A stretch of 64,000 bases of DNA from JBJGXI01 sp045635475 (GCF_045635475.1 NZ_JBJGXI010000029.1:4803-68802); one strand, 5' to 3'. Numbered from the stretch's first letter, positions 9,239-19,325 are shown. Numbers and translations: made by a program. The notes: a model not told the origin generated them from the sequence alone.

Positions 9239-10015
9239 ATGTTAATTTCACTATATGATCAAAATAAACAATTAAAATCAGTTGATGAAGATAATCCAAC
9301 GATAAAACCATATTTGTTAGAAGGAAACGATCCATTTCCAGTAATCATTGTCTGCCCAGGTGGCGGATATACGAGACGTGCCGATCATGAAGGTGAGCCA
9401 GTGGCAAAGTGGTTGAATGAGATTGGGATTTCAGCAGTTGTCTTAAATTACCGAGTTGCTCCTTACCAATATCCTGCTTCGTTAAAGGATGCACAACGGG
9501 CGATCCGTATGGTTAGAAATTATGCTGATGAGTGGAATATCGATCCTGAGCGTGTAGGGATATTAGGATTTTCTGCAGGAGGACATTTGGCTGCAACCGC
9601 ATCTGTTCATTCTCCTGTAGAAAACATGGATGATCACGTTGATCAGCATAGCTGTAAACCTGATTTAACTGTGCTGTGTTATCCGGTCGTTACAATGGGT
9701 CACTATACGCATGAAGGAAGTAAGCACAATTTGTTAGGACAACAGCCTGAATCATCATTAATTGAACAACTTTCCATTGAAAAACAGGTAACTCCAACTA
9801 CCCCTCCAACCTTTATCTGGCATACAGCAGATGACGCTGGGGTACCAGTCGAAAATAGCTTACAGTTGGCTATTGCATTAAGTGAAAATAGGGTTCCGCA
9901 TGCACTACACATCTTTGAGAGTGGCGTACACGGATTAGGCCTTGCGGAAGATAGTCTAGAAGTAAAGCGGTGGACAGCACTTTGTGAAACGTGGTTAAGG
10001 AGAAGGGGATTTTAA
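9239..10015 (+). CDS. Alpha/beta hydrolase, probable carbohydrate acetylesterase
   Basis: 258-residue serine hydrolase of the esterase/lipase (BD-FAE or XynZ-like) type. The oxyanion region is CPGGGY, the nucleophile elbow is GFSAGGH, the acid lies in TADDAGVP and the His in GVHGLG. Genes of this type often sit in xylan and pectin clusters as acetyl- or feruloyl-esterases. GGAGG at 9226-9230 selects ATG 9239 rather than ATG 9206. There is no signal peptide. It is the last gene of the run and is followed by a strong inverted repeat. Confidence 0.8.
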   Translation: MLISLYDQNKQLKSVDEDNPTIKPYLLEGNDPFPVIIVCPGGGYTRRADHEGEPVAKWLNEIGISAVVLNYRVAPYQYPASLKDAQRAIRMVRNYADEWNIDPERVGILGFSAGGHLAATASVHSPVENMDDHVDQHSCKPDLTVLCYPVVTMGHYTHEGSKHNLLGQQPESSLIEQLSIEKQVTPTTPPTFIWHTADDAGVPVENSLQLAIALSENRVPHALHIFESGVHGLGLAEDSLEVKRWTALCETWLRRRGF

Positions 10016-10067
10016 TTAGGGTTAAAAATCGGAATTGTATCTAATATTTAGGGATCCTCTAGTAAAA

Positions 10068-10113
10068 AATAAAGGAAGTGGGAACTATTTGAAAAATTCT
10101 CACTTCCTTTATT
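10068..10113 (+). terminator. Hairpin after the glycosidase operon
   Basis: A perfect 13-bp inverted repeat, AATAAAGGAAGTG and CACTTCCTTTATT, sits 50 bp after the esterase stop. The T-run is better on the minus strand than on the plus, so it may work in both directions. Confidence 0.6.
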
Positions 10114-10310
10114 CATGTTAGAAAAAAATTTGTGCACAGTTTAGTCGTGCTTGATGATGTATATTTAGTATTAATTAGCCTTGTAGTAATGCAATCAGGT
10201 TTTTTAGTTCTATGTATTACATGAGAAAAACTCACTTTATAAAAGAAGTAAAAGAATAACATAATGATGTCAAAAAAATTGCATAAAGAAAGATAGTTCG
10301 TATGAAATAA

Positions 10311-10324
10311 TGAAAACGCTAACA
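10311..10324 (+). promoter_or_regulatory. CcpA cre site upstream of GH59 gene
   Basis: TGAAAACGCTAACA fits the Bacillus cre consensus TGWAANCGNTNWCA at every fixed position. It implies carbon catabolite repression of the exported galactosidase. It lies 454 bp upstream of the start codon because a MITE-like element intervenes. Confidence 0.6.
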
Positions 10325-10484
10325 TACATTATCAGTTATTTCAGATAATATTAAATAATATTGCAAAAAGGGGGTTCGATCTATAGAATGTTCCCGAATT
10401 ACTTTATTAAACTCTTGAATGGAAAGGAGGATTGATAACGATAAATGATAAGAATAATCTGAGTTTACTTCGTGTTAATTATTA

Positions 10485-10664
10485 GAGGTTGTTCAAAAAG
10501 TCCCAATTAATCACAACGATTACTCAAGTAGCCTATCGACGTCGAATATTGGATTCAACCGAAAAATCGTGTCCACACGTAGGTTCTGTCTACGCTCCGG
10601 TCCTCTTTTTCTAGCTTCATCCAATCTTCTCGGTGCTAAAAAACGGAACTTTTTGAACACGCAC
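10485..10664. mobile_element. MITE-like element with GTTCAAAAAGT ends
   Basis: Perfect 11-bp terminal inverted repeats (GTTCAAAAAGT at 10491-10501, ACTTTTTGAAC at 10648-10658) enclose about 150 bp without coding capacity. The ends extend imperfectly outwards (GAGGTT... and ...ACGCAC). Elements with GTTCAAAAAGT ends are common in Bacillaceae intergenic DNA. No clear target duplication was seen. Confidence 0.65.
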
Positions 10665-10777
10665 TATTGGGAGTAAATATTTATTCCTAAACTAAAATCT
10701 GCTAAATAAAATTCTTCCAAGAATCTACATTAACAATGTCAAATTTGGTTGTGCATGGAGAGGAATGATTAATAGAT

Positions 10778-13700
10778 ATGATAAAAGGAATTAACAATTT
10801 CACAAAAACGATTGGGTTTATAGCTATCTTTATAACGGTAATGGGTACATTTGTATTTCTAGCAACATATGAATCTAATGCAGAAGATATCACAAAATCT
10901 ATTACCATTGATGGTAATGATGTCGATGAATTTAACAGATTTAAAGGTTTTGGAGCGGTATCTGCTAATAACACATCTCGGTTATTGGTGGATTACAAAG
11001 AAGAGCACCCGGAAAAATATTGGGAAATTATGAATCAGTTATTTAATAAGAATACAGGGGCAGGTCTAACTCATGTAAAAGTAGAATTAGGAGGAGATGT
11101 TAACTCATCTTCAGGAACAGAACCTGCAACAATGCGTTATGCAGATGAAGCTGCTAATGTGCTTAGAGGTGCAGGGTTCGAGTTTGCTGCGGATGCCAAA
11201 TCTATCAATCCTGATATTACTACTGAAATACTTCGTTGGGGTGAGCCACGCTTTTCATGGAATGGGGTTGCAAACGGTGATTATGAGAACCGTTACCAAT
11301 GGTATAAACAAACCATTGACGCAGTTTATGATGAATATGGTTTTAAATTAGATTATGTTGGAATCTCTCAAAATGAAAGAGCAATAAATGGTAATCATAA
11401 AGTAGAAGTTGATTGGCTTAAATATTTCACAACAGAAATTAAAAATGAGCCAAATTATGCGACTGACTACGAACATATAAAACTTGTAGCAGCCGATGGC
11501 TATCGCGATACACAATCTATCAGTCGCGTTTTACTAGATAACCCTGATTTAATTGATGAAATTGATGTAATTAGTGCTCATTATGATTTAAATGGTTCAC
11601 CAGAGCTTACACAATTACAAAACAAGTTGAAGGATGAAGGAAAACAAACAAAAGAAGTTTGGGTATCAGAGGGTGTTGCACCAATGATCAATGCCAGGTA
11701 CCGTGAAAATATGCAACCTTATTATAATGGTCTTGGGGGAACAGTTGGGGTTGTTGATGTAATTTCTAGAATTATCTCTGTCTATTCTTGGACCGGAGAG
11801 ACCCAAAATCCTCTGCATGCAGTATCATTTGATTTCCAACCATCTGTAGCAGCCTTTTATCAAGGTGCACAATATAATCCGAAACACTTAATTAGCGCTT
11901 TTGATCCATGGTCTGGCTTTTATGAGAAAGATGCTGGTATACAAGGTGTTCGTCATGTGATGAACTTTGTAGGATATGATGACCACACTACACCTGAAAA
12001 TGAACGATGGTTGTACGTAAAAGGTGCGACATTTAGTGATGGTTCTGAAGGAGATGGTGGTGTTCAGGCTGACACGAGTACACATAATTATATGACTCTA
12101 AAAGATCCTGAAACAAGTGACTATACAACAGTTTTCACAAATAATACTAACGATACACGTAAATATACGATTAACACAGAAAATTTAGATGGAAAAGAAA
12201 ATGCAAAGGTTTATGTCTGGGAAACACGAGGAGCAGACGAAGGACAGGCTTATGACGCAAATTGGTTTAAGAATGTCAACGTGATTACACCGGAAAATGG
12301 AGAGTATGAAGTTCAAGTAGAACCTTATTCAATCGTAACTATTTCCACATTAGACAAACAATCTGAGGTGGAAGGATTTGAGTATGAGTCTGATCCAATA
12401 GACTTATCAGAAGATACGATTATGTCATTACCTTATACAGATGATTTTGAATACGATGAATACTCAGTAGATGACAATGGTAGAGACTATGTTGCTCGTC
12501 GTGGTGGTACTCCACGTTATACAACAGATCAGATCGGTGCTTTTGAAGTAGTTACTGAAGCAACGAAACAAGTAGAAAATGGGAGTTCAGAACGCACTAA
12601 GCTTAACATTCCCGATCAAGCAGCACATGGGAATATGTTACAACAAAAAATGACTCCAGATATCATTGGAGCAGAATGGTCAGTATGGGGCGGAAGTGAT
12701 GGATCTGCAACTAATGTTAATCCAAACACTATTCTTGGTGATTTCCGTTGGGTCAATTATAAAGTCTCTTATGACTTTTTATTAGATACCCATACATCGG
12801 AAGTATCTGGCAGAAGTAATTACGCTTTAATTGGAGTACGTCAAGTGAAAGCTGGATCATCTGATTCTGCTGCACCTTACAATGCACGTGTTTATGTGGA
12901 TGGAAGCTATGAAATTCTGAAATTTGACAGTGTTGTAGCTCAAGGAACAGTAAATGATTTTGAAAACACAGCTTGGCACAATTTAGCCTTTGAAGCCAAA
13001 GAAAATGTATTTACACTTTATCTTGATGGAGAAGTGATCGATACGTACACTGATGATGCATCAGCTGTAATGGCTGGAAGAGTGGCACTAGGCTCTGGTT
13101 ATTATGAAACACTCATTGACAACCTAAGTATAGAGCCAATCGAAGGATACAGCTATCAATCTGTTAAATATGATAATGCACAAGGAAAGGTCTATGATAC
13201 AGAAGATGAAGCCCTAAATAACGCTGACATTTGGAATCCGATCGGATATGTTGGAGATTGGGATTTCATCCAAGCAGGATATGGACATTATAACCGTACG
13301 CAAATGACAACGAGCTCAGATTATCCTGTTTGGAACGGAATAACCGTCGAGCATACTGACACTACAACAGAACAAGGTACTTTGAACAAAGTATTTTATT
13401 CCGGCAGTTGGGGATCGAACAGCGGTAATGCATGGGGAAATGATGGGGATTCCTTTGAAATCACGTTTAAAGGAAATGAAATCAGACTATTTGGAGAGGC
13501 GAACTCAGGTAATGGAACAGCAGATGTTTATTTAGATGGTGAACTAGTTGGAGAAGCAAATTATTTAAATAATAGTTCTGTTGTAAAAATGGTATTTTCA
13601 GCCGATAATCTTGAAGAAAAAGAGCATACGCTGAAAGTAGTATGAAAAGAGAGTTGGACTAGCTTTGTAAGAGCAGAAATAGAAACAGAAGATGAAATAG

Positions 13701-15187
13701 ATCTTACTGCAGTTACAGAATTAGCGCCTGGTGACATGGTGAAAATTGCTGATGATTCCGGTGTAGGAACTGAAGAGAATATAGTTTATGGGTATAGGGA
13801 AAATGGTAATACTTGGGGTTCAAATAGCAATAATGCTTGGGCACATTTTGATGACAACCCATATATCTTAGTGAATTTTACAGGTACAGGTATAGATTAC
13901 CTTGTTGGGGCTGGAAATGAAACAAAATATCAATTTGAACTTGATGGTGAAGTTGTAGGTAACATTGGGTCAGAAAATGGAAGCGTCAGATATTCGGTCA
14001 GAGATCTTGAGGAAAAACCTCATACGTTAAAGGTTTCGTTGGGAGACAATACAGTACAAGAAGATTATATGGATTACCGTGGTGTTAATATTTACAGTAC
14101 TCCTAATCAAAGTAACAATAGTATTATCTTTGATTTTAAAGGAACAGGCTTCAATTTATTTGGTGCAACACCAGATGCGCTACTTGACGTCTATATTGAT
14201 GATCAATTAATTGATGATGACTATAGAGTTTATTCTAAAGGAGACAGACAAACAACATACAGTATTAGAGGATTAGAGGATACCGATCATACTGCTAAAG
14301 TTGTTGTTAAGGGTGGTACTTTCACTTTCGATGGTATGGATATAATTATTGGTACAAACCCAGATGATGACGAAACGCCAGGAGACGGAGACGAAACGCC
14401 AGGAGACGGAGATGAAACGCCGGGGGATGGAGACGAAACCCCAGGAGACGGAGATGAGACACCAGGAGACGGAGATGAGACACCAGGAGATGGGGATGAA
14501 ACGCCGGGAGATGGAGATGAGACACCAGGAGATGGAGATGAAATGCCGGGAGATGGAGATGAGACACCAGGAGATGGAGATGAAACGCCAGGAGACGGAG
14601 ATGAAGCTCCGGGAGACGATCATGACCTTAAATTAGGAATAGGACAAGAAGCTAAATTAGTCGAAGCAGGTAAAACCTATTCAATCGATGGGACAAATGC
14701 TAAGGTAACAATGCCTTCCGATTTACCAGCTGGAACAAAGCTGATAGTAAATGAAAAAGATGTAAATCAAACGAATCATGATGGCCTAACTCCATCTGGA
14801 GATCTACTAACGTTTACGTTTGACCTTGTAGATGGATCAACTGTACCTAGCGAGGGATATACATTAACATTGAGCTATGATGAAGGTGTAGATGCTGAGA
14901 AAGTTGCTATCTACTACTACAATGAAGCGGAAGATAAGTGGGAGTATCGTGGCGGTGATGTAGATGAAGCTAATCATATAATCACATTGAAAGTACCACA
15001 CTTCTCATCTTACGGTGTCTTTGTAGAAGCAGATACAACTTCTGAAGATCCAGCAGAAGATGAAGAGGAGGACGAACTTCCAGATACTTTCTCGAATCTG
15101 TATAACTATTTGTTAATTGGTTTCCTATTATTAATTGCTGGTGCGGGAATGGTTATTTGGAATAGAAAAAGAAATTCACGCGCTTAA
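10778..15187 (+). pseudogene. GH59-like wall-anchored galactosidase, interrupted by in-frame TGA
   Basis: Two open frames (10778-13645 and 13736-15187) are one reading frame of 1,469 codons broken only by TGA at 13643-13645; no other stop occurs between them. Order of parts: signal peptide (about 1-36); GH59-like catalytic region opening RFKGFGAVSANN and VKVELGGD, as in galactocerebrosidase-type enzymes, with likely acid/base Glu in SQNERA and nucleophile Glu in WVSEGVAP; a LamG-like domain; three related beta-sandwich repeats ending HTLKVV, HTLKVS and HTAKVV; a 12-copy DETPGDG linker; an immunoglobulin-like domain; and LPDTF plus a membrane helix and basic tail. The TGA falls just after the first beta-sandwich repeat, so termination gives a secreted, unanchored enzyme. 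It could be a recent nonsense mutation, a sequencing error or leaky UGA. Confidence 0.8.
14369..14620 (+). repeat. 12 tandem 21-bp repeats encoding DETPGDG
   Basis: Twelve in-frame 21-bp units encode DETPGDG with two variants (DEM, DEA) and a final DETPGDD-like unit. Silent differences cluster at third positions, showing selection on the acidic, Pro/Gly-rich peptide. It is a flexible wall-spanning linker typical of sortase substrates. Confidence 0.9.
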
Positions 15188-15220
15188 ATAGAGCAATACC
15201 TATTAATTAAAACTATTAAG

Positions 15221-15260
15221 GAATATAGTCCTAGTGCATTTCACTGGGACTATATTTTTT
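15221..15260 (+). terminator. Terminator after GH59 gene
   Basis: Near-perfect 15-bp arms (AATATAGTCCTAGTG and CACTGGGACTATATT) are followed by a T-run; typical rho-independent terminator 34 bp after the stop. Confidence 0.85.
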
Positions 15261-15375
15261 ATCTACTGCACCAATTAACAAAAGTTCTAAGAAGCGTTAT
15301 TATTAGTATATAAACGAATAGGCTTGTCTCTGAATTATACAAAAGAGCCAAGTGTTAACGAAAGGATGAAACTGC

Positions 15376-16359
15376 TTGTCATCAGATGTCCTTCAACAAT
15401 TAATCCAAGAAACGGAAGAAGAAAGAGCAATTTTACAGCAAAGTAATAAAGTGAGAAAAGACTTATATACGAATAAAACGGATTTTGTTATTCAAAGTGA
15501 GAAATTGTTGGATCCGGAGCAATTGATTATGGTTAGGAAACACACGAGATTTGTAGATTTTCCAAAGCATAAGCATGATTATATTGAAATCAATTATGTG
15601 TACAGCGGTAAATTAGAACAAACAGTTGGCGATCAACAGATTGTTTTGCAACAAGGTGAGCTATTGCTTTTAAATCAATTTATCGAACATGAAATAAAAG
15701 CATGTGAGCGCGAAGACATCATCATTAATTTTATTATTCGACCACGTTTTTTTGAATACATTTTTACTTATCTGTCTGCGGATAATGTGGAAAACAATAT
15801 TAATGACTTTTTAATCAACAGTTTGTTTGAGCATACACAAAATGGGCAATTTTTATATTTTGCCGTATCAGAAGTTGATTCTATTCAAGAGCTTATCCAT
15901 AAAATCATTCTTGAAATTATGGAGCCATCACTTCTGTCACAGTCAACGATCAAGTTTTATATGGGACTGTTACTAGTCGAGCTAATCAAGCATGCAGATA
16001 AAATGATCAAGCAAAATGAAGGGTCACTCGAGCAACAAGTGATTGTGAAGGCATTAAAGTATATTGACGAGAATTACCAGAATGCATCCTTAACTGAGTT
16101 AGCTGTTCAGCTTAATCAACCACACTATCGTATAAGCAAAAATATAAAAAAAATTACCAATAGAACATTTAAGGATCTATTACAAGATAAACGATTAAGT
16201 GAAGCGAAGGAGCTACTTAAAAATAAAGAACTGCCGATCAGTTCTATTATTGAGCAGGTAGGCTATGATAATATTAGTTACTTTTATCGAATTTTCAAAA
16301 GCAAATACAACTTAACTCCGAAGCAATATCGGGAACGGTTCAACAATACATTTCATTAA
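15376..16359 (+). CDS. AraC-family transcriptional regulator
   Basis: 327 residues: an N-terminal cupin-like ligand-binding domain (HKHDYIEINYVYSG near residue 75) and a C-terminal double helix-turn-helix (about 225-325) ending in the family signature GYDNISYFYRIFKSKYNLTPKQYR. The start is TTG 15376 after AAAGGA; an ATG at 15366 is in another frame. It lies between the GH59 gene and rhaB on the same strand and has its own terminator. It is a likely activator of the flanking pectin genes or the rhamnose genes, possibly responding to rhamnose or an oligosaccharide; the effector is inferred from position only. Confidence 0.88.
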   Translation: MSSDVLQQLIQETEEERAILQQSNKVRKDLYTNKTDFVIQSEKLLDPEQLIMVRKHTRFVDFPKHKHDYIEINYVYSGKLEQTVGDQQIVLQQGELLLLNQFIEHEIKACEREDIIINFIIRPRFFEYIFTYLSADNVENNINDFLINSLFEHTQNGQFLYFAVSEVDSIQELIHKIILEIMEPSLLSQSTIKFYMGLLLVELIKHADKMIKQNEGSLEQQVIVKALKYIDENYQNASLTELAVQLNQPHYRISKNIKKITNRTFKDLLQDKRLSEAKELLKNKELPISSIIEQVGYDNISYFYRIFKSKYNLTPKQYRERFNNTFH

Positions 16360-16396
16360 TGTACAGTGATTGTTATAATCTGCTGTACATTTTTTG
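16358..16396 (+). terminator. Terminator after araC-type gene
   Basis: Arms AATGTACAG and CTGTACATT followed by TTTTT begin in the stop codon of the regulator gene. Confidence 0.8.
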
Positions 16397-16488
16397 TGGT
16401 CGCACATATTAAAGAGATTGCAAATAAGGACAATAAAAAAATGAATCGCGTTATATATTATTGTTTATAAATCCTTTATTATAAATGT

Positions 16489-16502
16489 ATTAAACGCTTT
16501 CA
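16489..16502 (-). promoter_or_regulatory. cre-like site ahead of rhaB
   Basis: On the minus strand this reads TGAAAGCGTTTAAT, a close but imperfect match to the CcpA cre consensus. It lies 17 bp before the rhaB start, where it could block transcription of rhaBA when better sugars are present. Confidence 0.5.
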
Positions 16503-16518
16503 TTAAAAGGGTGATAAT

Positions 16519-17928
16519 ATGTACAAATGTAGCATAGCTGTCGATATTGGCGCGTCAAGCGGTAGACTGATTGCAGGGTATGTAAAGGATAACCAGTTGA
16601 AGCTAGATGAGATTTATCGTTTTGATAATAAGATGATTAAAAAAGGTGATCACTTCTGCTGGGATATTGAGGGGTTATTTTCTGAAATCAAACAAGGGAT
16701 GAAACAATGTGTTGCACATGATTTAGACCCACAGAGTATCGGAATAGACACATGGGCAGTTGATTTTGTGTTGCTCGATGAAAATGACGAGTTGTTAACG
16801 GATGCGGTTGCTTACCGAGATCCTAGAACTGACGGTATGATGGAAGAAGTATTTAGGATTATTAGCAAAGAAAGATTGTATTTAGAAACAGGTATACAGT
16901 TTCAGAAGTTTAATACAATCTATCAACTATATTATTTAAAAAAGAACTATCCTGACATATTAGAAAAAGCAACGTCTTTTCTTATGATTCCTGATTATTT
17001 AAACTTTCTATTAACCGGCGTTAAAGCGAATGAATATACAAATGCTACATCAACGCAGTTGGTAAATGCATTTACGAAAAAGTGGGACGATGATTTATTA
17101 GATCAATTAGGGATAAACAAAGAGATGTTCCAGGAAATAAAACCACCAAAAACAAAGCTCGGAAATTTACGTAAGGAACTAGTTGAAGAAATTGGCCTTG
17201 ATATAGACGTATTGTTACCTGCTACACATGATACGGCTTCCGCGGTTATCGCTGTTCCAGAAGTAAATGATACGATTTATATAAGCTCTGGCACGTGGTC
17301 GTTAATCGGTGTCGAGAATCGTTTTCCGATATGTGTTACGAAAGCATTGGACTATAATTTTACGAATGAAGGTGGAATCGATTATCGTTTTCGTTTCTTA
17401 AAAAACATTATGGGGCTGTGGATGATCCAAGAAGTGAAACGTCTTTACGATGATCAATACAGCTTTGCGGAGCTAGTGGAATTGGCAAATGCCGCAACAA
17501 AATTCCAATCCACGGTTAATGTGGATGATGATCGTTTCCTTAATCCTCAAAACATGATTGAGGAAATTCAGAACTATTGTCTTGAAACACGTCAACCTGC
17601 ACCTCGTACACCAGGTGAAGTGGCAAAATGTGTGTTTGACAGTTTAGCAATTAGCTATCAAAAGGCAATTAGTCAAATTGAAGAAATCTATGAAAAAGAA
17701 TTCCCGACAGTAAATGTAATTGGCGGTGGGTGCCAGAACGAGATGTTAAACCAATTAATTGCAAATACAACGCATAAAGAGGTGCTTGCTGGTCCAATCG
17801 AAGCAACGGCGATCGGTAATATCGTTTCTCAGTTGATTAGCTTAGGACGGGTTGAAGGAATTAATGAAGCGAGAAACCTTATTAAGGAATCTTTTGAAAT
17901 GAAAAAGTATAAAGCAATAACAGTCTAA
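16519..17928 (+). CDS. rhaB: L-rhamnulokinase
   Basis: FGGY-family kinase that phosphorylates L-rhamnulose to L-rhamnulose 1-phosphate with ATP. 469 residues, normal for RhaB. The N-terminal phosphate loop is DIGASSGRL; GIDTWAVDFVLLD and AYRDPRT are the sugar-site blocks; SSGTWSLIGVE and VIGGGCQN form the C-terminal ATP-binding half. It is 20 bp upstream of rhaA and probably cotranscribed with it; a cre-like sequence lies just upstream. Confidence 0.96.
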   Translation: MYKCSIAVDIGASSGRLIAGYVKDNQLKLDEIYRFDNKMIKKGDHFCWDIEGLFSEIKQGMKQCVAHDLDPQSIGIDTWAVDFVLLDENDELLTDAVAYRDPRTDGMMEEVFRIISKERLYLETGIQFQKFNTIYQLYYLKKNYPDILEKATSFLMIPDYLNFLLTGVKANEYTNATSTQLVNAFTKKWDDDLLDQLGINKEMFQEIKPPKTKLGNLRKELVEEIGLDIDVLLPATHDTASAVIAVPEVNDTIYISSGTWSLIGVENRFPICVTKALDYNFTNEGGIDYRFRFLKNIMGLWMIQEVKRLYDDQYSFAELVELANAATKFQSTVNVDDDRFLNPQNMIEEIQNYCLETRQPAPRTPGEVAKCVFDSLAISYQKAISQIEEIYEKEFPTVNVIGGGCQNEMLNQLIANTTHKEVLAGPIEATAIGNIVSQLISLGRVEGINEARNLIKESFEMKKYKAITV

Positions 17929-17948
17929 CAATATTAGGAGGAATCTGA

Positions 17949-19220
17949 ATGTCTATTAAAGAAAACTATGAAAAAGCTAAAAAAGACTATGAAAAATGGG
18001 GTGTTGACGTTGAGGCAGCACTGGAAAAGTTAAAGCAAGTACCGATTTCTATCCACTGTTGGCAAGGTGATGACGTAAGCGGTTTTGAAACGAATCAGCA
18101 GGAGTTATCTGGTGGAATCGATGTTACGGGTAACTATCCTGGTAAAGCAACAACACCTGAAGAGTTAAGAAGTGATTTAGAAAAAGCACTTTCCCTTATC
18201 CCAGGCAAACACCGCGTTAATTTACACGCAATCTATGGTGAAACACATGGAGAAGTAGTTGAAAGAGATGAGCTAGAGCCAAAACATTTTGAGAATTGGG
18301 TAGCTTGGGCGAAAGAAAATCAGTTAGGACTTGATTTTAATCCAACACTTTTCTCTCATCCGAAAGCAGATGATGGCTTAACTTTAGCTCATCCTGACAA
18401 AGAAGTTAGAGACTTTTGGATAAGACATTGTATTGCTAGCAGAAAGATTGCAGCGTATTTTGGTAAAGAATTAGGTACTCCTGCCTTAACAAATATTTGG
18501 ATTCCCGATGGCTACAAAGACATTCCAAGTGACCGCCTGACACCAAGAAAGCGATTAAAGGATTCTTTGGATGAAATTTTTAAAGAAGACATTGATGAAA
18601 AATACAATGTTGATGCTGTTGAAAGTAAGCTATTCGGAATTGGTTCAGAAGCTTACGTAGTTGGATCACATGAATTTTATATGGGTTATGCTTGGAAAAA
18701 CAATAAGCTATGCTTACTTGATACAGGGCATTATCACCCAACTGAAGTTGTCTCAAATAAAATTTCGGCAATGCTGTTATATAGTGATAAATTGGCGTTA
18801 CACGTATCACGTCCTGTGAGATGGGACAGTGACCATGTTGTTATTCTCGATGACGAATTACGTGAGATCGGCTTGGAGATCGTTCGTAATGATGCTTTGG
18901 ACAGAGTGATGATTGGACTGGATTTCTTTGATGCAAGTATTAACCGCGTTGCAGCCTGGACAATCGGAACACGCAACATGATCAAATCATTACTTTATGC
19001 TTTGCTTACTCCAAATGAACACTTAAAGCAATTGCAAGAGGACGGTAATTTTACCGATCGTCTAGCATTAATGGAAGAATTTAAAACATATCCATTTGGT
19101 GCGATTTGGGATTACTATTGCGATCAAATGGGTGTGCCGGTAAAAGAAGCATGGTTAGATGAAGTGAAAAGTTATGAGGAAGCTGTATTATCAAAAAGAC
19201 AAACAAAAAAAGAAGCCTAA
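17949..19220 (+). CDS. rhaA: L-rhamnose isomerase
   Basis: Interconverts L-rhamnose and L-rhamnulose; metal-dependent TIM barrel. 423 residues, close to the E. coli enzyme (419). Family features include SIHCWQGDDVSGFE near residue 35, DFNPTLFSHP near 130, and the metal-site segments around VGSHEFYMGY, LLDTGHYHPTE and VSRPVRWDSDHVV. AGGAGG precedes ATG 17949. A terminator overlaps its stop codon, so rhaBA forms its own unit ahead of rhaD. Confidence 0.97.
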   Translation: MSIKENYEKAKKDYEKWGVDVEAALEKLKQVPISIHCWQGDDVSGFETNQQELSGGIDVTGNYPGKATTPEELRSDLEKALSLIPGKHRVNLHAIYGETHGEVVERDELEPKHFENWVAWAKENQLGLDFNPTLFSHPKADDGLTLAHPDKEVRDFWIRHCIASRKIAAYFGKELGTPALTNIWIPDGYKDIPSDRLTPRKRLKDSLDEIFKEDIDEKYNVDAVESKLFGIGSEAYVVGSHEFYMGYAWKNNKLCLLDTGHYHPTEVVSNKISAMLLYSDKLALHVSRPVRWDSDHVVILDDELREIGLEIVRNDALDRVMIGLDFFDASINRVAAWTIGTRNMIKSLLYALLTPNEHLKQLQEDGNFTDRLALMEEFKTYPFGAIWDYYCDQMGVPVKEAWLDEVKSYEEAVLSKRQTKKEA

Positions 19221-19236
19221 GAGGCTTCTTTTTTTG
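19205..19236 (+). terminator. Terminator overlapping the rhaA stop
   Basis: AGAAGCCT and AGGCTTCT arms flanked by an A-run and a T-run; the stem includes the last codons and stop of rhaA. The flanking A and T tracts suggest possible bidirectional action. Confidence 0.85.
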
Positions 19237-19270
19237 TTTAAACCAACCTATTCTGTCACGAATCGTACAC

Positions 19271-19325
19271 AAACAAAAATAAACAGTATAATTATTGTTT
19301 GTTTGTATTGTTTTATTTTTGTTTT
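19271..19325. promoter_or_regulatory. Candidate rhamnose regulator operator before rhaD
   Basis: An A/T-rich inverted repeat pairs ACAAAAATAAA (about 19273-19283) with TTTATTTTTGT (about 19312-19322). The 11-mer CAAAAATAAAC at 19274-19284 recurs exactly at 20763-20773 in front of rhaEW. The shared sequence in two rhamnose-gene promoters suggests a common operator, perhaps for the DeoR protein at 22992. Confidence 0.4.

Larger units (their letters stand above)
10016..10777. other. Long non-coding leader of the GH59 gene
   Basis: This 762-bp stretch holds the hairpin at 10068, a cre-like site at 10311, an orphan ribosome site (GGAAAGGAGG at 10421-10430) followed by only an 18-codon frame from TTG 10432, and a MITE-like element from about 10485 to 10664. 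The orphan ribosome site directly before the element suggests that the insertion split an older leader or small gene. Confidence 0.5.

Noticed and set aside
10051..10062. GGGATCCTCTAG resembles a cloning-vector polylinker
   Set aside because: Only 12 bases match and the flanks do not; chance is adequate explanation.
14369..14620. Possible CRISPR-like array
   Set aside because: Units are contiguous 21-bp coding repeats with no spacers.
14349..14636. 95-codon plus-strand frame rich in RQETEMK
   Set aside because: Out-of-frame shadow of the DETPGDG tandem repeats; the opposite-strand frames at 14273-14623 are likewise shadows.
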